A model generated the notes under the pieces. The model saw nothing but the letters and a program-made list of their open reading frames with translations. It searched no databases and was not told where the DNA came from. Shown here piece by piece: positions 59,794-64,000 of a DNA stretch of 64,000 bases. This stretch comes from Fontimicrobium_A sp034506455 (GTDB taxonomy: Bacteria; Zhuqueibacterota; Zhuqueibacteria; Residuimicrobiales; Krinioviventaceae), in NCBI GenBank assembly GCA_034506455.1, contig JAPDPN010000002.1:4964-68963 (forward strand). Direction: 5' to 3'. Position numbers and translations under genes: made by a program. The first letter of the stretch is position 1; every line of letters starts with the position of its first letter.

Positions 59794-60758
59794 CGTTCGA
59801 TCAGTACTCCACGACTCGGCTTTTCGTCAAAGCCCTCCAGGACAAGGCGAATGTCGGCGTTTACGACACGGAATTGACTTTCAAGCAAAATTCGATACAA
59901 TCTGCCGCTGTGCATCGGGACCCGAATCAACAAACGGTCGAAACGATGCTGCTGAGCAAAAGCGATAAGGTCGCGAAGCACTAAGCTCAAATAATTGTCC
60001 GGCATCTGCGGATGCGCGGCAAACGCAAAGAGTCGCATGATGCTGTTCTGCTCCTCCGCCAAAGTCGGAAGTGTCTGCAGTGCGGCAAAGGCAATCGGCG
60101 TTGAGCCGCGGAAAAAGAGCAGACCGTTGCCGACGCCGTAATGAGCCGCGCTGACGATCAGCGAAGTATAGTCTGCATCGCCGTCGCTCCAAAGGACGAG
60201 ATTTCGGACATGCTTGAGAAATTCGCGGCGATCAGCCTCTGAAAGCTCGGAATAGATAAAAATTTGATGCGGAGGAGTTCCGCTCCCTTTGGGTTCGGTC
60301 TTTACCGGTCGCATCATGTCGATGCACAAAACCGACGGAAGAAAAGAGAGCCTGCCGTAAAAACCGAGATTGCGGTTGCTGCGCGGGTTGGTTTCCAAGC
60401 CGATGGTGGTGCAGCCGCGTTTTTGCAGATGGGCGACGCACGCAGCGACCAAATGTTTGCCGATGCCCATGAGGTGCCGTTCCGGTGCAACGGCCAAGGG
60501 CCCGAACCAGCCGCGTTTGCCCCAAACGTGTGTAAACGCAGCTCCTAAAAGCCTGCCGTTTTCGAGATAAACATAACATCCTTCCGGATTTTGCCCTAAA
60601 TACATGCGCAGAAATTCACTGCGGCACATGGGCACATCCGTATGGAAATAGCCGTCGTCCGCTCGTCCTTGACTAAAAGCACGCGAGAGCAAAGCGTTAA
60701 CCTGCAAAAGATCGCCCTCGCGCATCAGCCGAATTCCAGAATTCATTTCTTTTTCCAC
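59784..60758 (-). CDS. GNAT-family N-acetyltransferase
   Basis: This 324-residue protein has an N-terminal GNAT domain (~8-150) with the acetyl-CoA loop GIGKHLVAACVAHLQKRG, preceded by WGKRGWFGPLAVAPER. The second half (~170-320) has a GNAT-like architecture too (SVPM-like strands, LIAFAQQHRFDRLLIRVPM), so it may be a two-domain GNAT. The substrate is unknown. The start is GTG 60758 or ATG 60746; neither has a strong ribosome binding site. It is coupled to the DUF1848 gene. Confidence 0.82.
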   Translation of the reverse strand: MEKEMNSGIRLMREGDLLQVNALLSRAFSQGRADDGYFHTDVPMCRSEFLRMYLGQNPEGCYVYLENGRLLGAAFTHVWGKRGWFGPLAVAPERHLMGIGKHLVAACVAHLQKRGCTTIGLETNPRSNRNLGFYGRLSFLPSVLCIDMMRPVKTEPKGSGTPPHQIFIYSELSEADRREFLKHVRNLVLWSDGDADYTSLIVSAAHYGVGNGLLFFRGSTPIAFAALQTLPTLAEEQNSIMRLFAFAAHPQMPDNYLSLVLRDLIAFAQQHRFDRLLIRVPMHSGRLYRILLESQFRVVNADIRLVLEGFDEKPSRGVLIERWV

Positions 60759-61006
60759 ACTATACTGAACCTTTGCGACCTGTCATAAAACGCCGCTGAT
60801 GGTTTCGGTTCCATATTTTTTCTGTCGCCCAGAACCGGCCTCTTGATCTCTGCAACAATCCTTGCCGTTGAAAGTTGTAAAGCCGCGCTCAGCTTAAGGC
60901 ACTAACGAAAACACAGATTAAAAACAGAGGAATTCCAACCATCTCATAAAGCATTGCGGGCGAAGGAGATAAGCGGAAAGAAAAGCTGCTCGGAGACTTG
61001 GGCGAC
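60759..61006. other. Intergenic region between GNAT and sigma factor genes
   Basis: About 250 bases with no coding signal that I trust. It must contain the promoter of the minus-strand GNAT-DUF1848 pair and the 3' end of the sigma factor gene, but no clear promoter or terminator is seen. Confidence 0.4.
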
Positions 61007-61594
61007 TCACCCTGGCTGCAACTGTTCCTTGAGCTTTTTTTTGAGCATTTCGCGGGCGCGAAAGATCCGTACCTTGACCGTCCCGAGCGGCAGAGACAGT
61101 TCTTCGGCAATCTCTTCATACGATTTATCCTGGGCATGCCGAAGAAGGATTGCCGCCCGATACTTTTCCGGCAAAGAGTTGATCGCCTCTTTGATATGCA
61201 TATCGCGCTCGCGCGAGATCAATTCCTTTTCGGGATTTTGCTCGAAATCGGCATAGTCCCGCTGCAGTTCGCCGTCCTTGCCTTGAATCGGAGTATCGAG
61301 CGAATAGGTTCTAAGCTTTTTCTTGCGGAAATAATCGATGCAGTTGTTCGCGGCAATCTTATAGAGCCAAGTCGAAAAGGCGTATTCCGAGTTGAATGAG
61401 GCCAAAGCGCGAAACGCTTTGATAAAAGTGACCTGAGTAAGATCCTGCGCCTGAGCGCCGTCTTTGACCATTTTGTAAATAAAGTGATAAATCCGTTCGT
61501 GATACTCTTTGACGATCTCTTCATAAGCCTTTTGATCGCCTGCCAGCGCCCGATCGATAATCTGCCGGGTTTCTTTTCTGTTGTCTTCCCGCAT
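61007..61594 (-). CDS. ECF-type sigma-70 factor
   Basis: This 195-residue ECF sigma factor has region 2 (AYEEIVKEYHERIYHFIYKMVKDGAQAQDLTQVTFIKAFR) and region 4 (INSLPEKYRAAILLRHAQDKSYEEIAEELSLPLGTVKVRIFRAREML) intact, with the short linker usual for the family. It resembles the RpoE/SigW-like group. No anti-sigma gene follows within the next 250 bases downstream, which is unusual for ECF factors but does occur. Confidence 0.93.
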   Translation of the reverse strand: MREDNRKETRQIIDRALAGDQKAYEEIVKEYHERIYHFIYKMVKDGAQAQDLTQVTFIKAFRALASFNSEYAFSTWLYKIAANNCIDYFRKKKLRTYSLDTPIQGKDGELQRDYADFEQNPEKELISRERDMHIKEAINSLPEKYRAAILLRHAQDKSYEEIAEELSLPLGTVKVRIFRAREMLKKKLKEQLQPG

Positions 61595-61699
61595 AGAGAA
61601 AAAAGTAGCATGAAACAGCTAAACAAGCAAGCGAAACTTGTTGCAAAAGACGGAGGCCGATTGTACTTTTATTAAACAAAATAAAAAGCGGAAACGTTT

Positions 61700-62083
61700 A
61701 TGACGCAGGGCATCGGCATCGATTTGGTGGAGATTGACCGCATTCGGCAGACCGTGCAGCGATGGGGCGAAAAGTTTCTGCGCAAAGTGCTGACGGCCCC
61801 CGAGATTGATTATTGTTGTCGACCGAGGCTCAAAGTTCACTCCATTGCGGCGCGCTTTGCAGCTAAAGAGGCGCTGTTCAAAAGCCTGCCGGAAGCGTTG
61901 CAGCAGCAAATCGGTTGGCGCGATGTGCAGGTCATGAACGATGCAAGCGGCAAACCATTTATTCAGCCTGTCGGGCCAAAGAGCGATCTTTTCACAGGCT
62001 TTCGTCTGCATTTGAGCATGAGCCATGGACGAGATACGGCTGCGGCCGTCGTTGTTTGTGAAAGCTGCGGAGGGGCAGAGTGA
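61700..62083 (+). CDS. acpS: Holo-[acyl-carrier-protein] synthase
   Basis: This 127-residue enzyme transfers 4'-phosphopantetheine from CoA to apo-ACP. The key residues are present: Asp8 in GIGIDLVEIDRI and Glu57 in AARFAAKEALFKSL, both Mg2+ ligands, followed by HLSMSHGRDTAAAVVV. Length is normal. It overlaps nnr by 4 bases (GTGA). Confidence 0.95.
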   Translation: MTQGIGIDLVEIDRIRQTVQRWGEKFLRKVLTAPEIDYCCRPRLKVHSIAARFAAKEALFKSLPEALQQQIGWRDVQVMNDASGKPFIQPVGPKSDLFTGFRLHLSMSHGRDTAAAVVVCESCGGAE

Positions 62084-63615
62084 AGGTCGTCGTTACGGCA
62101 GCGCAAATGGCCGAGCTGGATCGGTTGACGATTGGACAGTTCGGCCTGCCGGGCATTCTGTTGATGGAAAATGCCGGACGCGGCGTCGTGGACTTGATTT
62201 TAAACCGCTATCGCTTCAGGACGGTTCATATATACTGCGGACCCGGCAACAACGGCGGCGACGGATTGGTCATTGCCCGCTATCTGAAAAATCACGGCTT
62301 CGAGCCTGTCGTCTTGTTGCTCTCTGCAAAAGAAAAGTTGACCGCCGACGCCCGCTTTCATTTCGAGCGGTTGCAGCAGTTCGGCGTCACTCCGTGCATC
62401 GTGCAGTCAGCTGAAGACCTGCCGAAAGAAAAGCCGGATCTCATCGTCGATGCGCTGCTGGGAACCGGCGTTCGCGGCAGTCTGCGCGGTCTTTTTGCCC
62501 AGGCAGTCGCCCACCTGCAGTCGCAGGGAGCGCCGATCGTTGCCGTCGACATTCCTACCGGGGTCAATGCCGATTCCGGCGCCGTCGAAGGCATAGCTGT
62601 AAAGGCGGAATTGACGGCTACCATGGCCCTGCTGAAGCGTGGCCTGCTGTTTTCTCCTGGCAGAGAGCACTGCGGCCGCATCGAAATCGTCGACATCTGC
62701 ATGCCCCAATCTCTAATTACAGAACACGATCCGCGCACATACCGTCTCGAAAAAGAAGACGTGAGAAAACTGTTGCCTCGGCGCGCGCCGAACGCCCACA
62801 AAACGCAGTGCGGTCAGGTGCTGGTCATCGCCGGATCGCGCGGTTTTACCGGCGCCGCCTCGTTGACCGCGGAAGCGGCACTGCGCGCCGGCGCAGGACT
62901 CGTTTATCTGGCAACACCGAGCGATCTTAACGTCATCTATGAGACCAAGCTGACCGAAGTCATTACTTTGCCCACCGGCGACGTCGGCCGTTTCAGCGCC
63001 GCCTCGCTGCCGCTTCTTTTGGAGCAAGCAGCAGCAAAAGATGCCGTGGCCGTAGGGCCGGGAATGGGCCGCGATTCCGAGACCCAAGCGCTGATCAAGA
63101 GCCTCCTGCTGCAAATCGACAAACCGTTGGTTCTCGACGCGGACGGTCTGAACGCCTGCGTCGGCCATACGCAGCTGTTTGCGGCGCATCGCCGCGGACT
63201 GGTGCTCACTCCGCATGCCGGCGAACTGTCCCGACTTACCGGCCTTTCGGCAGACCAAATAACGGCCGAACCGGTAGAGACCGCAGCCCGATTTGCCAAG
63301 GAATGGAAATGCACGCTGGTCCTTAAAGGCGGGCCGACGGTCATTGCCGCTCCGGACGGCAGCGTGTACATCAATTCGACCGGCAACGCCGGTATGGCCA
63401 CCGCCGGAACCGGCGACGTGCTGACCGGACTGATTGCTTCGTTGCTGGCGCAGGGACTGGCGCCCAAGGACGCCGCCGCAGCCGGCGTTTTTATCCACGG
63501 ACTGGCGGGAGACATCGCCGCCGAGGAACTCGGCCAAGCAGGCATGATCGCCGGTGATTTGCTGCGCAACGTTCCTCAAGCTCTGAAGAATATAGAAAAC
63601 GCGGCGTCGTTATGA
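62080..63615 (+). CDS. nnr: Bifunctional NAD(P)HX epimerase/dehydratase
   Basis: This 511-residue protein repairs damaged NAD(P)H hydrate. Residues ~1-215 are the YjeF N-type epimerase (AQMAELDRLTIGQFGLPGILLMENAGRGV, CGPGNNGGDGLVIARYL). Residues ~225-510 are the ADP/ATP-dependent dehydratase (HKTQCGQVLVIAGSRGFTGAA, AVGPGMGRD, VLDADGLNAC, LTPHAGELSRL, NAGMATAGTGDVLTGLIASL). The fused form is the bacterial norm. The start GTG at 62080 overlaps the acpS stop; the stop overlaps the VanZ gene start, so the three are coupled. Confidence 0.96.
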   Translation: MKVVVTAAQMAELDRLTIGQFGLPGILLMENAGRGVVDLILNRYRFRTVHIYCGPGNNGGDGLVIARYLKNHGFEPVVLLLSAKEKLTADARFHFERLQQFGVTPCIVQSAEDLPKEKPDLIVDALLGTGVRGSLRGLFAQAVAHLQSQGAPIVAVDIPTGVNADSGAVEGIAVKAELTATMALLKRGLLFSPGREHCGRIEIVDICMPQSLITEHDPRTYRLEKEDVRKLLPRRAPNAHKTQCGQVLVIAGSRGFTGAASLTAEAALRAGAGLVYLATPSDLNVIYETKLTEVITLPTGDVGRFSAASLPLLLEQAAAKDAVAVGPGMGRDSETQALIKSLLLQIDKPLVLDADGLNACVGHTQLFAAHRRGLVLTPHAGELSRLTGLSADQITAEPVETAARFAKEWKCTLVLKGGPTVIAAPDGSVYINSTGNAGMATAGTGDVLTGLIASLLAQGLAPKDAAAAGVFIHGLAGDIAAEELGQAGMIAGDLLRNVPQALKNIENAASL

Positions 63616-63986
63616 AATGGCGAGGGCCGCTGATCCTGTGGTCGATCCTTTTATTGTATTTGACCTGGTCTCCTAAAGTTGAGCTGCCCGATCTGGGATT
63701 CGATGAACAGGACAAAGCCGCTCATTTTGTCGCCTTTTTTCTGCTTGCCTGGCTGGCTGCAAGGAACTTTAGCAAATATGAAATAATTCGCCTCCCGCAT
63801 GCGGTTAAACGGGCAGCACTTTTTTCGATTCTGTTTGCCCTTGTCGATGAAACAATGCAAATCTGGATTCCGGGCCGTCTGTTCGATCCGTTGGATGCTG
63901 CCGCCAATTTATTGGGAACCTTTACGGCCCTATGCGCTTTCAAACCGACAATGATCTTTATGCAAAAGCGCGGATGGCTATGGTAA
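63612..63986 (+). CDS. VanZ-like family membrane protein
   Basis: This 124-residue membrane protein has the VanZ-like pattern: LILWSILLLYLTWSPK, DKAAHFVAFFLLAWLAARNF, LFSILFALVDETMQIWIPGR and LFDPLDAAANLLGTFTALCAF, i.e. four short helices with the conserved HFVAFF and DPLDAAANLLG loops. VanZ relatives have ill-defined envelope roles; a glycopeptide resistance role is not implied. The ATG overlaps the nnr stop by 4 bases. Confidence 0.88.
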   Translation: MKWRGPLILWSILLLYLTWSPKVELPDLGFDEQDKAAHFVAFFLLAWLAARNFSKYEIIRLPHAVKRAALFSILFALVDETMQIWIPGRLFDPLDAAANLLGTFTALCAFKPTMIFMQKRGWLW

Positions 63987-64000
63987 AGCGTCTTCTTTAT

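Noticed and set aside
1..64000. CRISPR arrays, tRNA/rRNA genes, insertion sequences
   Set aside because: Scanned by eye for regularly spaced repeats, tRNA-like cloverleafs and transposase motifs; none was found.

Overview
This 64 kb window is one scaffold of a draft bacterial genome, with two 100-N gaps, gene-dense and close to half G+C. The host looks Gram-negative: it has ExbB/ExbD/TonB, DsbD, several lipoprotein-like signal peptides and outer-membrane-type secreted proteins. Three secreted proteins (1051-3036, 5128-7851, 46509-47789) end in a YPNPFN-type C-terminal sorting domain. That, with stand-alone PtsN-like EIIA proteins and NPFDP-type lipoproteins, points to the FCB side of the tree (Calditrichota, KSB1 or a similar candidate lineage). 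The lineage call is inference. No rRNA, tRNA, CRISPR array or insertion sequence was seen.

Layout. 1-1021: 3' end of a large helicase with a DUF1998/MZB-type domain and a C-terminal nuclease-like domain, possibly part of a defence island off the left edge. 1051-7851: secreted glycoside hydrolase (interrupted by a gap), acyl-ACP thioesterase, GIY-YIG protein, PtsN-like EIIA and a 907-aa secreted multidomain protein. 7898-10753: dicarboxylate/amino-acid symporter (broken by an artefactual gap) and peptidase T. 10854-16069: envelope genes, exbB-exbD-exbD-tonB and dsbD. 16210-21719: GPH symporter, GH94 phosphorylase and phosphoglucomutase, a complete disaccharide phosphorolysis route. 22776-30281: branched-chain amino acid operon ilvB-ilvN-ilvC-leuA-leuB-cimA, preceded by an attenuator-like leader. 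30703-35489: metH, rubredoxin, cutC and a NimA-like flavoprotein. 35509-42132: pckA, a LEA-type lipoprotein, DUF523/DUF1722, parvulin, deoC and a phosphohexomutase. 42295-48586: an overlapping run of lipoprotein, sigma-54 activator, PEGA-tailed Ser/Thr kinase, kelch protein and a TPR/DUF5683-like membrane protein. 49402-55895: complete suf operon under an Rrf2 regulator with a palindromic operator. 56160-58332: a tight manC-like, hypothetical, ptsN, zinc-ribbon operon. 58532-63986: thioredoxin, DUF1848, GNAT, ECF sigma factor, acpS, nnr and a VanZ-like protein.

The metabolism implied is a prototroph that makes valine and leucine precursors and makes 2-oxobutyrate for isoleucine from pyruvate through citramalate. 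It has B12-dependent methionine synthesis, takes up and phosphorolyses beta-glucosides, runs PEP carboxykinase, and makes Fe-S clusters through SUF.

The observations most worth following are: (a) the ilvB leader, where 11 of 13 codons at the end of a short reading frame are Leu/Ile/Val and overlap the first of four mutually pairing RNA segments, with no U-tract; (b) the sigma-54 activator/PEGA-kinase/kelch cluster as a possible surface-sensing module; (c) the helicase fragment at the left edge; and (d) a 127-bp duplication flanking an N gap, which shows that gap is false and restores an intact symporter.
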